64,000 nt of DNA, taken from NCBI GenBank assembly GCA_022606425.2, contig JAHDVF020000445.1:372001-436000 (forward strand), in the 5' to 3' direction. How positions within the stretch are numbered: position 1 is the first letter of the stretch; each line of letters begins with the position of its first letter. The notes beneath the pieces are model-generated. The model was given only the letters and a program-made list of their open reading frames with translations, had not been told where the DNA came from and did no database searches. The position numbers were made by a program, and so were the translations under genes. Below are positions 50,021-62,084 of the stretch, one piece after another. This DNA comes from Lepidostoma basale (Eukaryota; Arthropoda; Insecta; Trichoptera; Lepidostomatidae).

Positions 50021-50149
50021 CGGAGCCCTGAGTACATACGTTCAGAAAAGATTTCTGAGATATCTCGACATAATAGAGTTTGGTAGCTATCCGTGGCTTT
50101 ATTCCACTGCATTCCTCTTGGGCATGCTGGGGACCAATAGTTTACTGAT

Positions 50150-50565
50150 AAGAAGAGGTGGGTGCACACTTATCCATTTCTTCAGACTTATCTGGGGATT
50201 GGAGGCCATCTTGGAGGCTATCCATCTTTATGTTCCGGATGGTTATCTTCAACAGCGTCAGCACTCTAGCAGCATGCAGAACCAACCTGTATCTGGTGAT
50301 GCCGGTGGGGAGAGCAATCAAACTGCTGAACATGATCGCTTCGGAGATCGATGTCTTTCATATTCGTGAAAGTACGTTCAGCAGACAAATACTCTTGACT
50401 TTGGAGAGTATCTTGTATTCCTAATGTCGAACCATCTCTCATGCGTTTCTCGTATTATATATTTATTTTATTTTACCTGTTCTCAATAGATGTATTAAAC
50501 TTTTATATAATAATTGTTTGTAATATGTTTGGAGAAAATAAACTGATTTGATTTGATTTGACAAC
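50150..50565 (+). pseudogene. LINE-J 3' fragment
   Basis: FFRLIWG.EAILEAIHLYVPDGYLQQRQH, a deletion, LYLVMPVGRAIKLLNMIASEIDVFHIRESTFSRQILLTLESILYS*, the 3' UTR and (GATTT)n. Best preserved LINE-J C-terminus. Confidence 0.75.
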
Positions 50566-50629
50566 ATTTTGAATGTATACAAATAATTGTAGACAAACAA
50601 CTGGATTTCACCCATTGCGGGCTATCAAT

Positions 50630-51010
50630 TCAAGAATCAATTGTATCTCAATAGAGACGAAGATGCAAATTGGAAACAAAATATGGTTGGAAGTTGTATA
50701 TATGTTAATCTGTAAGACCACCCTTTAGATGATGGTTTTTGCTATCTACACACTAACGCCATCTATGAAGATTGTATTTTTTTAAGCATTAAGCAGAAGA
50801 TCTTTTTAATGCAATGTGAAAGGCTACCGCCATTAAGCCAAAAATATGTCAGACATGGTGGTCATAAGAAAAAATGTGGAGTGGGGAATGTTGTATTACA
50901 TAAAGCGTGCGCTTAACCCTACCAATGACAGGTCATAAGTCCTGTAAACACTTTGATCAACCATATTCAGATTCCAATTTGCATCTTCGTCTATATTGAG
51001 ATACAATTAT
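50630..51010. repeat. R515 fragments, inverted pair
   Basis: Plus-strand start at 50639 ('attgtatctcaatagagacgaag') with an internal deletion, and a minus-strand piece ending at 51007. The right piece matches 51490-51695 base for base over most of its length. Confidence 0.7.
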
Positions 51011-51117
51011 ATAGTATAGTTCAAACACTCACTCTAAAGTTGCCACCCATGCTACATGACACATGTTACAATAAACAGTATTTTATTTAATTCTCTTTTT
51101 TTATGCACTATGTTTAT

Positions 51118-51150
51118 TTTCAGCTTGCTGTCATCTTCTGGTCATATATA
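51118..51150 (-). mobile_element. HH-E fragment
   Basis: Complement of CAGAAGATGACAGCAAGCTG, the 5' half of the HH-E core, cut before GAAAC. Confidence 0.45.
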
Positions 51151-51344
51151 AGATAATATCTCAGTTAAAGGAGTCTATCCAGGGGGATTCATTCTGTTTT
51201 TTTCCAGGTCAATTTCCTGCACCACTGAAATGTCAAAATGTTCTTTTAAAGTTTACTGTTTTTATAATGATATTTAACTTCACAAAATTTAGAAGTGACT
51301 ATTAACTACAATAGTACCAACATTTTAGAATCGATATGGATTTT

Positions 51345-51480
51345 GAACCACGGAAAGAATGTAGAGCGGAAGAAAGTATTATAAACCAAATTTTGAAGGA
51401 TCACCGAGTTGGTTTAGACATATAGAACCCATGGATGAAGAAAAAATGGTTATGAAAGTATAGGTTGACGAAGACGTAGT
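51345..51480 (+). pseudogene. LINE-T internal scrap
   Basis: RKNVERKKVL*TKF*RITELV*T-like remnant of the RSECGANDG..KGSLRWFGHMER region. Confidence 0.45.
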
Positions 51481-51484
51481 CGTG

Positions 51485-51697
51485 ATGTCGCAATTTGAAA
51501 GGCTACCGCCATTTAGTCAAAAATATGTCAGGCATGGTGGTCATAAGAAAAAAGGTGGAGTGGGGAATGTTGTGTTACATAAAGCGTGCGCTTAACCCTA
51601 CCAATGACAGGTCATAAGTCCTGTAAACACCTCGATCAACCATATTCTGTTTCCAATTTGCATCTTCGTCTCTATTGAGATACAATTGATTCTTGAT
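51485..51697 (-). repeat. R515 repeat, dispersed copy
   Basis: Minus-strand partial copy ending at the usual terminus (51688). Direct repeat of 50810-51008. Confidence 0.75.
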
Positions 51698-52112
51698 TTG
51701 ATTTGATTTAAGAACCGCTGGTATTATACGTTATATAACTACCGACTATTTTATAGTTTATTGTTCGGCACTGCGCAGCGGTGGTACCTCCATGGTGAGG
51801 CCTTAGCTGTGACATTTCCAAAACTAATAAAGTCTTGATATGGTCCGGGAACTTTCACAGCAGACGAACTCTGCCGGCGGAAAACGGCATTAAAAGTTTT
51901 CGAATTAAAAAACTTGCTGGAATTATTATGTTTCTTCCGACAATTCAGACGATCAACTGCGATGGGAATGGGACAATTTGATTACAACATTTTGAATATT
52001 CATTGTATACCATTTAAACTTTTTAAAAGCGCTTATCCGCTCCGGGATATTGTTGCCAATACTTGAGTTTACGTACACGTCTATAAGTAAGGTGTATTTG
52101 TCCTAACGATTT
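51698..52112. other. Low-copy stretch, part less AT-rich
   Basis: 51745-51905 has CG dinucleotides and is single copy ('cactgcgcagcggtggtacctcc', 'gccggcggaaaacggc'). Possible host sequence, no frame recognised. Confidence 0.3.
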
Positions 52113-52175
52113 GACAATGATTAATACGAATGAAAACGTCTGTTTTCTAGAAGTTTTATTATAAACGTATAGAGT
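52113..52175 (-). mobile_element. HH-B terminal fragment
   Basis: 'attaatacgaatgaaaacgtctgttttctagaag', the complement of the HH-B terminus. Confidence 0.45.
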
Positions 52176-52177
52176 AC

Positions 52178-52312
52178 TAACAAACTAACTAAGCATCACG
52201 CCGTCTTCCGGAGGGGTAGACAGAGATGTTGGAACGCCATACCGTTACTGACGTACCTCTCTAGCTTCCTCCACATTCATACATCGTTACATGCATGTTC
52301 GTCAATTTTCTA
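52178..52312 (-). mobile_element. LINE-T 3' scrap
   Basis: Inverted tail ('actaacaaactaactaagcatcacgcc'), 3' block and the first ~80 bases of C-terminus. Confidence 0.65.
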
Positions 52313-52665
52313 ATTTCACTAATTTTTGAGAATTAAAATTTAGAAATTTTAATGGCCAACAAAATGTAAACTAAATGTTATCAATAACCAAATTCCAGCT
52401 TATTCCCTATTAGTATATAGTACATTAAAAACTTTTCCCCTAGCTAGATTATATAATCTAGCTAAAAATAATAATACTACTTTCAACTTTTGTCACCTTT
52501 CATATTAATGTAATCTTCTCCCTGTTACTGTTTATCGTTTTTAATGTATTATGTTTCGTAAAATCTTTTTAGACTCTATACTACGTGTAATTGTTACTTC
52601 TTATTACTGTTTTATTATTATTTTTTCCACCTTTAATATTTTCTCCTATCAATAGTAACTAACCG
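52313..52665. other. AT-rich stretch
   Basis: Nothing recognised. 'ctagctagattatataatctagct' (52441-52464) is a local palindrome. Confidence 0.3.
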
Positions 52666-52945
52666 TTCTTTTAATTAAAATATTTAGGTACCTAACTCAA
52701 TTTCAGCAAGAACTTCAAAATTATATCAAAGAAATTATTCAAATTGACAAACGAACAAATACACATAAAGATTAAAAGAATCACTAAAATTTTACATTTT
52801 ATATATTATTGTTACACCTGTCAACATAGGTTGATGAAACAGCTGTAGCGTAAAATAAAATACAATTGTGATACAAAAAACAAAATTATTTAATTTAACA
52901 GTTTAAAATGTTAAGGTGTCATAATGTTTTCGTCAAAACAATGGA
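52666..52945 (+). mobile_element. HH-A element with coding-like 5' part
   Basis: Frame at 52690-52771 reads LTQFQQELQNYIKEIIQIDKRTNTHKD*, matching the minus frame at 2530-2600. The hammerhead-like core downstream (52816-52850) lost its ATGATG part. The outer end is at 52915-52943. Confidence 0.55.
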
Positions 52946-52989
52946 CTATTTGATAAAATAATCATACAAAATAATCAAATGATTTTACT

Positions 52990-53165
52990 AAAATCTCTTG
53001 ATGGAAGTTCATTTTAAATAATAATTATAAAACGATGTTTTTTAATTACTTCCACTTTTGTCATTATTTCGACAGCGACCGGTTTCGCCAGGCTCGCTGT
53101 CGAAATAAATACAAAAATGGAAGTAGTTAAAAATATCGTTTTATTTAATTATTCATTAAATAAAA
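52990..53165. mobile_element. HH-E inverted pair
   Basis: A minus unit from 'ataaaacgatgttttttaattacttcc' to a core piece at 53070-53101 (GACAGCGA, CCGGTTTCGCC, AGGCTCGCTGTC), then a plus unit 'gaaataaatacaaaaatggaagtag' to 'atcgttttatttaatta'. The two halves are joined with loss of most of both cores. The join leaves a 10-bp perfect hairpin (cgacagcga/tcgctgtcg). Confidence 0.6.
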
Positions 53166-53879
53166 ATATTATTTCCTCAAATGTAAGCAAACGCTAGTTA
53201 AAATTTTCATGTATATAGTTACTTTACTAGCAAAAACTAGTTGAAATTCTCATTAATAAAGTTACTTTATGAATGAAAATGAACAAATATGTAATGGTGG
53301 ATTAATTAGCAAAGTAATTCTGTTATTAAAACTGAGACTTTTTAATCTTCTCTTTCTATTTATATTTTACGGGAAGAGATGGTATTTTAAATCTACGCAA
53401 AACTTGCGTGCCTCAGTTCAAAATCTCTAATTAAGCTAACACAATTTGGTATAATTAAAAAGGGAAAAACGCTTTATGAATTCCAAATTCCTTAATACAA
53501 ACAGGCAAAATTAAAATGCAAATCCCAGGATCCACTTGTCCACAATAACGTCCGAAAATACATTATTTCAGCTTTCTCAACCCGAGAGGTAAAAAGACGG
53601 TAAATGAAAAAGGCAGATGTAATTCATTATTTACTCTTGCTAACATGCAACAAGACTATACAATTCAGCCTAACTAAATGTTTAAATAGTTAATTTTTTA
53701 AAAGTAAGAATACTTTGTAATGTTTCTTCCTCGATTAATAACCCCCATGTCACCAAAGGCCACCCTGTATCTCTCTAAGCCGTTGAGATTCGAAATAACA
53801 TAAATATATTTTTATAAAGCTCAAAGTCAAAGAATCATAATACGTATTATGTTTTCTTTGTTATATAATATTGTATGTA
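53166..53879. other. Low-copy AT-rich stretch
   Basis: Nothing recognised. Confidence 0.3.
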
Positions 53880-54005
53880 AAAGACGTATTTCGTATTTCT
53901 GAGGCATTATCGAAAGTAAAAAAATTACATTTGATAATGCCTTAAAAAGGCGAAACATATCATTCCCATTAAATGTAATAAAAGTTCTAGAAAACGAACG
54001 TATAA
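53880..54005. mobile_element. HH-B inverted pair
   Basis: A minus unit (53885-53912, decayed) and a plus unit (53930-53961: TTGATAA, T, GCCTT/AAGGC perfect, GAAA, ACATAT, C) with the 'ctagaaaacgaacgt' terminus. Confidence 0.55.
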
Positions 54006-54024
54006 TTTCATATAAATTATTAAA

Positions 54025-54070
54025 TAAACCAGAAGATAGCAGTGAGTTGCCGAAACTGGTCAAAGATACA
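54025..54070 (+). mobile_element. HH-E fragment
   Basis: CAGAAGA, T, AGCAGTGAGTTGCC (partly paired), GAAA, ACTGGT, C at 54030-54061, followed by 'aaagatacaa'. Confidence 0.45.
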
Positions 54071-54099
54071 AACGTTAGAGGATTTTAACATTATTGTTC

Positions 54100-54668
54100 A
54101 AGAACAATCTTCTTCTTCTTCAAGTGGCCTGTCGGGTGCGCCCAACGTTGGCGATCACCTTGGCAAACCTGTCCCCGTCTTGCGCCGCTCGGAACAGCTC
54201 CTCTACACTTCGGATGCCGGTACACTCCTTCACGTTTCGCAGCCAGAACATCTGTCTCCTACCGAGCTGTGTTTGAGCGAAGCTGACAAAGGGGCGCCGC
54301 TGCGTCCTATAACAGCTTCAGGTAAGCGGCGGGTAACCTTCTATGTATTTATTTAACTGTAATTTTGTTAAATTGTATGTGTATTAACAATCACTGTATG
54401 TTACCCTACAATAAATAAATCTGTCTCCTACCGGGTCCTCGGCGTCCCTCAATTTTCACTCCCATATCAGTTGGAGAAGGTGGTACTTTTCCCCACGCAG
54501 TACATGACCTAAATTCGAAATATTCCGAACCTTAATAGTTGATAACAGCTCCCTGTCAACTCTAGCTCGCTTCAGGACTTCGGTATTGGTAACCATGTCT
54601 GTCCAGGGAATTCTGAGCATTCGGCGATGGAGCCACATTTCAAATGCTTCCAGTATTATACTCATGTT
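54100..54668 (-). pseudogene. RTE-type LINE 3' end (EAFEMWLHRRMLRIPW)
   Basis: The minus frame 54665-54456 reads MSIILEAFEMWLHRRMLRIPWTDMVTNTEVLKRARVDRELLSTIKVRNISNLGHVLRGEKYHLLQLIWE*. After the 154-bp insertion (54265-54418) it continues QMFWLRNVKECTGIRSVEELFRAAQDGDRFAKVIANV. and the (GAA)n tail at 54107-54120. This is a widespread arthropod non-LTR RT C-terminus, distinct from LINE-T/K/J. Truncated upstream at 54668. Confidence 0.8.
54265..54418 (+). mobile_element. 154-bp retro-insertion with 15-bp duplication
   Basis: Sequence between two exact copies of ATCTGTCTCCTACCG (54250-54264 and 54419-54433), splitting the LINE. It ends in 'cctacaataaataa' and starts with a GC-rich 70-bp part containing gcggcg repeats. 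An A-rich 3' end and a long target duplication indicate L1-style or RTE-style retrotransposition of a short RNA or a dead-on-arrival LINE end on the + strand. Source unknown. Confidence 0.65.
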
Positions 54669-54669
54669 A

Positions 54670-55250
54670 GCTTCTTCTTCTTCTTCCTCTTTTAATAGAT
54701 CTGTGGATCTGTTTTTATGGCGTTGAGGTCTCCTGGGACACAGAACTCCAACTGTCTCGCCATCTCTTCGCAGGTCTTCCGGGTTGGCGAGTTCCCATTG
54801 GTACGTTGTTTGCGGCTACTTGGGGGAGTCTTCTTTTCCTGCCCCATTCGGTATCGCAGGTCTCACGTATTACTGTGATTCTGATTCTGTCCCTCAGTGT
54901 TTTCCCCAGAATAGCGCGGAGTGTCTTAATTTCGGCGGTTTGTAATAGTGCTTTGATTCTATTTGTGTCCGCCCTCGTTTCTTTACCATAAGTCATTATG
55001 GGTCTGACACATGTCTTATATATTTGCACTTTGTTTTCCACTCGCATATGCTTTTTTTCCACACATAATCTTTTAAAGCATCCAGATATTGTAGCCACTT
55101 TGGTGGTTTGATCGCGAACTTCACTATAGAGATCTGATTGGCATGAGAATATTTGACTTTTTGGACCTGTTCTATGGGTTCATTATCAAGTATCAATTTT
55201 CAGGTGGTTGGCTGTTTTGAAACTGTCATACACTTAATTTTACTAATAGA
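54670..55250 (-). pseudogene. LINE-K RT C-terminal region
   Basis: The minus frame 55098-54715 reads MATISGCFKRLCVEKKHMRVENKVQIYKTCVRPIMTYGKETRADTNRIKALLQTAEIKTLRAILGKTLRDRIRITVIRETCDTEWGRKRRLPQVAANNVPMGTRQPGRPAKRWRDSWSSVSQE, then (GAA)n at 54674-54690. The RQHVERM part is deleted relative to 31760. It lies head to tail with the previous LINE, each ending in GAA repeats. Confidence 0.8.
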
Positions 55251-55353
55251 TATCAACATGTTGTACAGCTTGGCACTCTGGTTGAATCAATCTAGTAGCT
55301 GTTGCAGATCAGTTTCAGAATCTGCTATTATAATTATAAAATTAATAAATAAA

Positions 55354-58300
55354 ATCTCGCGATATAAATATTTGTGAAATGTATACTTACATCTGTATAC
55401 GAATCCTGGATTTTCACCTGTGGGTGGTTAATTTAAATTTTTTTTTAATTGTATCTCAATAGAGACGAAGAAACAAACTGGAAACTGAATATGGATGATC
55501 AAGGTGTTTACAGGACTTATGACCTGTCATTGGTTGGGTTAAGCACACGCTTTATGTAATTACAACATTCCCCATTCCACCATTGTTATTATGATCATGT
55601 ATGATACATTTTTTGGAAGTTGTATATATACTCCAAATTCATACTTATCTTCACGTGGCAGTTCCAGTTAGCCATCTATGTAGATTTGATTGTACTAATT
55701 AATTTTTTAAGATTAATCTATACAATCCATCCACTAACGCCATCTATGAAGAATGATTGTTTAGCATTTAGCAAACTACTTTATTAACACAATGCGAAGA
55801 GGCTACCGCCTCCTATCGTACTGTTAGAAGTCGCCTGGAGTATCCACTCCTATTTTATACGCCAAATAATTGACCAGAATATTTACAAATATTTGTGAAA
55901 TGTATACTTACATCTGTATACGAATCCTGGATTTTCACCTGTGGGTGGTTAATTTAAATTTTTAATTGTATCTCAATAGAGACGAAGAAACAAACTGGAA
56001 ACTGAATATGGATGATCAAGGTGTTTACAGGACTTATGACCTGTCATTGGTTGGGTTAAGCGCACGCTTTATGTAATTACAACATTCCCCATTCCACCAT
56101 TGTTATTATGATCATGTATGATACATTTTTGGAAGTTGTATATATACTCCAAATTCATACTTATCTTCACGTGGCAGTTCCAGTTAGCCATCTATGTAGA
56201 TTTGATTGTACTAATTAATTTTTTAATATTAATCTATACAATCCATCCACTAACGCCATCTATGAAGAATGATTGTTTAGCATTTAGCAAACTACTTTAT
56301 TAACACAATGCGAAGAGGCTACCGCCTCCTATCGTACTGTTAGAAGTCGCCTGGAGTATCCACTCCTATTTTATACGCCAAATAATTGACCAGAATATTT
56401 ACAAATATTTGTGAAATGTATACTTACATCTGTATACGAATCCTGGATTTTCACCTGTGGGTGGTTAATTTAAATTTTTAATTGTATCTCAATAGAGACG
56501 AAGAAACAAACTGGAAACTGAATATGGATGATCAAGGTGTTTACAGGACTTATGACCTGTCATTGGTTGGGTTAAGCGCACGCTTTATGTAATTACAACA
56601 TTCCCCATTCCACCATTGTTATTATGATCATGTATGATACATTTTTGGAAGTTGTATATATACTCCAAATTCATACTTATCTTCACGTGGCAGTTCCAGT
56701 TAGCCATCTATGTAGATTTGATTGTACTAATTAATTTTTTAATATTAATCTATACAATCCATCCACTAACGCCATCTATGAAGAATGATTGTTTAGCATT
56801 TAGCAAACTACTTTATTAACACAATGCGAAGAGGCTACCGCCTCCTATCGTACTGTTAGAAGTCGCCTGGAGTATCCACTCCTATTTTATACGCCAAATA
56901 ATTGACCAGAATATTTACAAATATTTGTGAAATGTATACTTATATCTGTATACGAATCCTGGATTTTCACCTGTGGGTGGTTAATTTAAATTTTTTTTTA
57001 ATTGTATCTCAATAGAGACGAAGAAACAAACTGGAAACTGAATATGGATGATCAAGGTGTTTACAGGACTTATGACCTGTCATTGGTTGGGTTAAGCGCA
57101 CGCTTTATGTAATTACAACATTCCCCATTCCACCATTGTTATTATGATCATGTATGATACATTTTTGGAAGTTGTATATATACTCAAATTCATACTTATC
57201 TTCACGTGGCAGTTCCAGTTAGCCATCTATGTAGATTTGATTGTACTAATTAATTTTTTAATATTAATCTATACAATCCATCCACTAACACCATCTATGA
57301 AGAATGATTGTTTAGCATTTAGCAAACTACTTTATTAACACAATGCGAAGAGGCTACCGCCTCCTATCGTACTGTTAGAAGTCGCCTGGAGTATACACTC
57401 CTATTTTATACGCCAAATAATTGACCAGAATATTTACAAATATTTGTGAAATGTATACTTACATCTGTATACGAATCCTGGATTTTCACCTGTGGGTGGT
57501 TAATTTAAATTTTTAATTGTATCTCAATAGAGACGAAGAAACAAACTGGAAACTGAATATGGATGATCAAAGTGTTTACAGGACTTATGACCTGTCATTG
57601 GTTGGGTTAAGCGCACGCTTTATGTAATTACAACATTCCCCATTCCACCATTGTTATTATGATCATGTATGATACATTTTTGGAAGTTGTATATATACTC
57701 CAAATCCATACATATCTTCACGTGGCAGTTCAGTTAGCCATCTATGTAGATTTGATTGTATAATTAATTTTTTAATATTAATCTATACAATCCATCCACT
57801 AACGCCATCTGAAGAATGATTGTTTAGCATTTAACAAACTACTTTATTAACACAATGCGAGAGGCTACGCCTCCTATCGTACTGTTAGAGTCGCCTGGAG
57901 TATCCACTCCTATTTTATACGCCAAATAATTGACCAGAATATTTACAAATATTTGTGAAATGTATACTTACATCTGTATACGAATCCTGGATTTCACCTG
58001 TGGGTGGTTAATTTAAATTTTTAATTGTATCTCAACAGAACGAAGAAACAAACTGGAAACTGAATATGAATGATCAAGTGTTTAAGGACTTATGACCTGT
58101 CATTGGTTGGGTTAAGCGCACGCTTTATGTAGTACAACATTCCCCATTCCACCATTGTTATTATGATCATGTATGATACATTTTTGGAAGTTGTATATAT
58201 ACTCCAAATCCATACATATCTTCACGTGGCAGTTCAGTTAGCCATCTATGTAGATTTGATTGTACTAATTAATTTTTTAAGATCAATCTATACAATCCAT

Positions 58301-60830
58301 CCACTAACACCATCTATGAAGAATGATTGTTGAGCATTTAGCAAACTACTTTATTAACACAATGCGAAGAGGCTACCGCCTCCTAGCGCACTGTTAGAAG
58401 TCGCCTGGAGTATCCACTCCTATTTTATACGCCAAATAATTGACAGAATATTTACAAATATTTGTGAAATGTATACTTACATCTGTATACGAATCCTGGA
58501 TTTTCACCTGTGGGTGGTTAATTTAAATTTTTAATTGTATCTCAATAGAGACGAAGAAACAAACTGGAAACTGAATATGGATGATCAAGGTGTTTACAGG
58601 ACTTATGACCTGTCATTGGCTGGGTTTAGCGCACGCTTTATGTAATTACAACATTCCCCATTCCACCATTGTTAACCACCATTGAAGTCCTGTAAACCAC
58701 CATTGAAGTCCAACCACCATTGAAACCATTGAAGTCCTGTAAACCACCATTGAAGTCCAACCACCATTGAAGTCCTGTAAACACCTTGATCATCCATATT
58801 CAGTTTCCAGTTTGTTTCTTCGTCTCTATTGAGATACAATTAAAAAAAAATTTAAATTAACCACCCACAGGTGAAAATCCAGGATTCGTATACAGATGTA
58901 AGTATACATTTCACAAATATTTGTAAATATTCTGGTCAATTCTTTGGCGTATAAAATAGGAGTGATACTCCAGGCGACTTCTAAAACAGTGCGCTAGGAG
59001 GCGGTAGCCTCTTCGCATTGTGTTAATAAAAGTAGTTTGCTAAATGCTAAACAATCATTCTTCATAGATGGCGTTAGTGGGTGGATTGTATAGATTAATC
59101 TTAAAAAAAAAATTAATTAGTACAATCAAATCTACATAGATGGCTAACTGGAACTGACACGTGAAGATAAGTATGGATTTGGAGTATATATACAACTTCC
59201 AAAAATGTATCTTGCATGATCATAATAACAATGGTGGAATGGGAATGTTGTAATTACATAAAGCGTGCGCTTAACCCAACCAATGACAGGTCATAAGTCC
59301 TGTAAACACCTTGATCATCCATATTCAGTTTTCAGTTTGTTTCTTCGTCTCTATTGAGATACAATTAAAAATTTAAATTAACCACCCACAGGTGAAAATC
59401 CAGGATTCGTATACAGATGTAAGTATACATTTCACAAATATATGTAAATATTCTGGTCAATTATTTGGCGTATAAAATAGGAGTGGATACTCCAGGCGAC
59501 TTCTAACAGTACGATAGGAGGCGGTAGCCTCTTCGCATTGTGTTAATAAAGAAGTTTGCTAAATGCTAAACAATCATTCTTCATAGATGGCGTTAGTGGA
59601 TGGATTGTATAGATTAATATTAAAAAAAATTAATTAGTACAATCAAATCTACATAGATGGCTAACTGGAACTGCTCACGTGAAGATAAGTATGAATTTGG
59701 AGTATATATACAACTTCCAAAAAATGTATCATACATGATCATAATAACAATGGTGGAATGGGGAATGTTGTAATTACATAAAGCGTGCGCTTAACCCAAC
59801 CAATGACAGGTCATAAGTCCTGTAAACACCTTTATCATCCATATTCAGTTTCCAGTTTGTTTCTTCGTCTCTATTGAGATACAATTAAAAATTTAAATTA
59901 ACCACCCACAGGTGAAAATCCAGGATTCGTATACAGATGTAAGTATACATTTCACAAATATTTGTAAATATTCTGGTCAATTATTGGGCGTATAAAATAG
60001 GAGTGGATACTCCAGGCGACTTCTAACAGTACGATAGGAGGCGGTAGCCTCTTCGCATTGTGTTAATAAAGTAGTTTGCTAAATGCTAAACAATCATTCT
60101 TCATAGATGGCGTTAGTGGATGGATTGTATAGATTAATATTAAAAAAATTAATTAGTGCAATCAAATCTACATAGATGGCTAACTGGAACTGCCACGTGA
60201 AGATAAGTATGAATTTGGAGTATATATACAACTTCCAAAAAATGTATCATACATGATCATAATAACAATGGTGGAATGGGGAATGTTGTAATTACATAAA
60301 GCGTGCGTTTAACCCAACCAATGACAGGTCATAAGTCCTGTAAACACCTTGATCATCCATATTCAGTTTCCAGTTTGTTTCTTCGTCTCTATTGAGATAC
60401 AATTAAAAATTTAAATTAACCACCCACAGGTGAAAATCCAGGATTCGTATACAGATGTAAAGTATACATTTCACAAATATTTGTAAATATTCTGGTCAAT
60501 TATTTGGCGTATAAAATAGGAGTGGATACTCCAGGCGACTTCTAACAGTACGATAGGAGGCGGTAGCCTCTTCGCATTGTGTTAATAAAGTAGTTTGCTA
60601 AATGCTAAAAAAAAAATCATTCTTCATAGATGGCGTTAGTGGATGGATTGTATAGATTAATATTAAAAAATTAATTAGTACAATCAAATCTACATAGATG
60701 GCTAACTGGAACTGCCACGTGAAGATAAGTATGAATTTGGAGTATATATACAACTTCCAAAAAATGTATCATACATGATCATAATAACAATGGTGGAATG
60801 GGGAATGTTGTAATTACATCTCGCGATATA
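55354..60830. repeat. R515 tandem/inverted array with 13-bp flanking duplication
   Basis: Direct units begin ('attgtatctc') at 55448, 55965, 56481, 57001, 57516, 58024 and 58534 (spacing 508-520). Inverted units end ('gagatacaat') at 58840, 59365, 59885 and 60403 (spacing 518-525). The whole block is bracketed by ATCTCGCGATATA at 55354-55366 and 60818-60830. Units contain 'tatatatac', 'ctaacgccatctatgaag' and short hairpins (ggagtggatactcc, gaggcggtagcctc) but no coding capacity. The 60-codon frames in each unit are repeat by-products. Confidence 0.9.
58660..58782. repeat. Scrambled inversion junction with mini-repeats
   Basis: At the head-to-head switch, 'accattgaagtcc' and 'tgtaaaccaccattgaa' pieces alternate about six times over 110 bases. 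They are assembled from the R515 parts 'ccaccattgtt' and 'aagtcctgtaaacacc', as in template switching. Confidence 0.75.
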
Positions 60831-61384
60831 GTTTGAAACCCATTCTTGATTGAAATAAGTAAGTGTCATATACGTATAAGTTGAAATTTTATCATTTAAA
60901 AATTTGTCTATGAAAATTTTAAGTTGGACATTACTACCCAGATTTTTATTTACTTGTAGAATCGCTCGGTCGAATAAGAGCGCGTATAATTACGCGAAAA
61001 AACATAATTGTAGCATTTCTAAAATGGCGGGGGATTTGCATGACAATACCACGTCTGATTGCTTACCAGGAGAGCACGCCGGGGGGAGGGTCTTGAGGAG
61101 GACACTTTTAAACATCCTACTCGGGGCGCTACTGGCTTCCTAGCAGACCGCTCGCCGATTCTGCTAGCCTGGTGATTGTCAAAGGTTGAAAGTAATGAAG
61201 GAATTTTTCAAATAAGACAAGAAACAGGAAATTCTTTGAATTGCTTAATTTTTTCATTTTCGCCGTTTGTCATGTATTAAAAAATGTCTATAAAAATATT
61301 TTTACATTCGAGGGCAAAGGTGCCAAATATCAAAAGACAAAAAAACAAAAGTCATTTTTTTTTTTTATAATGTATTTCATGTTT
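60831..61384. other. Low-copy stretch
   Basis: The 79-codon + frame at 60904-61143 covers a less AT-rich patch (60955-61150). No domain recognised and no splice context that convinces. Confidence 0.3.
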
Positions 61385-61425
61385 ATAACGAAGGATCGTT
61401 GAGATGTTTTGGACACATCGCACGC
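61385..61425 (+). pseudogene. LINE-T scrap
   Basis: 'aaggatcgttgagatgttttggacacat', i.e. KGSLRCFGHI only. Confidence 0.45.
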
Positions 61426-61689
61426 TTAATAGAACACTAGCTCAACTCAAAATAGCAAGTTTTGCTCAATCTGACATAAGTCGGTGTTTTAACAAAAACA
61501 GTCGAAAAACACGTACGAATGGATAGGGTTAACATTGTGAACGATTATCGTACGTACGAATGGATAGTGTTAACATTGTGAAAAATAGATGGATAGCGTT
61601 AACTCAAGCCTCTGTCTAATGTTAAATCAATTATGACCTAAACCATAATCGGTCAGTTTATTATTAAGCGTGCGACATGCAAACAATAC
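61426..61689. other. Low-copy stretch with short direct repeats
   Basis: 'cgtacgaatggatagggttaacattgtgaa' type unit occurs three times (about 61510-61600), giving a degenerate ~45-bp tandem repeat. Confidence 0.45.
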
Positions 61690-62062
61690 CCTACCTAGCC
61701 GTCATGCCGTTTCCCCGAATGGGTACGCATAGAGGATGGATCGCCACCTTGTTCTTTCCTGACAAAACTCTCGCGCCCCTTCTACATTCACACATAGTGA
61801 CATGCACGCTCGTCGATTGTTCCTACTTCGAACATGGCCGCCTTTCAGTTATTGATTAATTTGGTTATGTGATGTCTTCCTTGGCCTTCCTCGACTTCTT
61901 TTTCTATTCACACTACTTTTATATATATTTTCAACCATTCTTCCCTCATCCATTCGTTCCATATGTCCAAACCATCTTAGTGATCCTTTCTTGATTTTAT
62001 TTATCACGCATTCATCCGCTTTACATTCTTTTTTTACTTCATCATTGGATATACAAACAATA
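61690..62062 (-). pseudogene. LINE-T 3' fragment, diverged subfamily
   Basis: Minus-strand frame 62115-61849: SNDEVKKECKADECVINKIKKGSLRWFGHMERMDEGRMVENIYKSSVNRKRSRGRPRKTSHNQINQ, then the C-terminal block and a 3' hairpin-like 'ccccgaatgggta' with a poor tail ('acctagcc'). Confidence 0.75.
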
Positions 62063-62084
62063 AATGAAGAAGAAAGGTTAAATA

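Noticed and set aside
56118..57338. Three near-identical 60-64-codon frames
   Set aside because: They recur only because R515 is tandem. They are AT-rich, lack any domain, and are absent or broken in dispersed copies.
55448..58534. CRISPR-like regular spacing of repeats
   Set aside because: The repeats are ~515 bp with no distinct spacers, in eukaryotic transposon-rich DNA.
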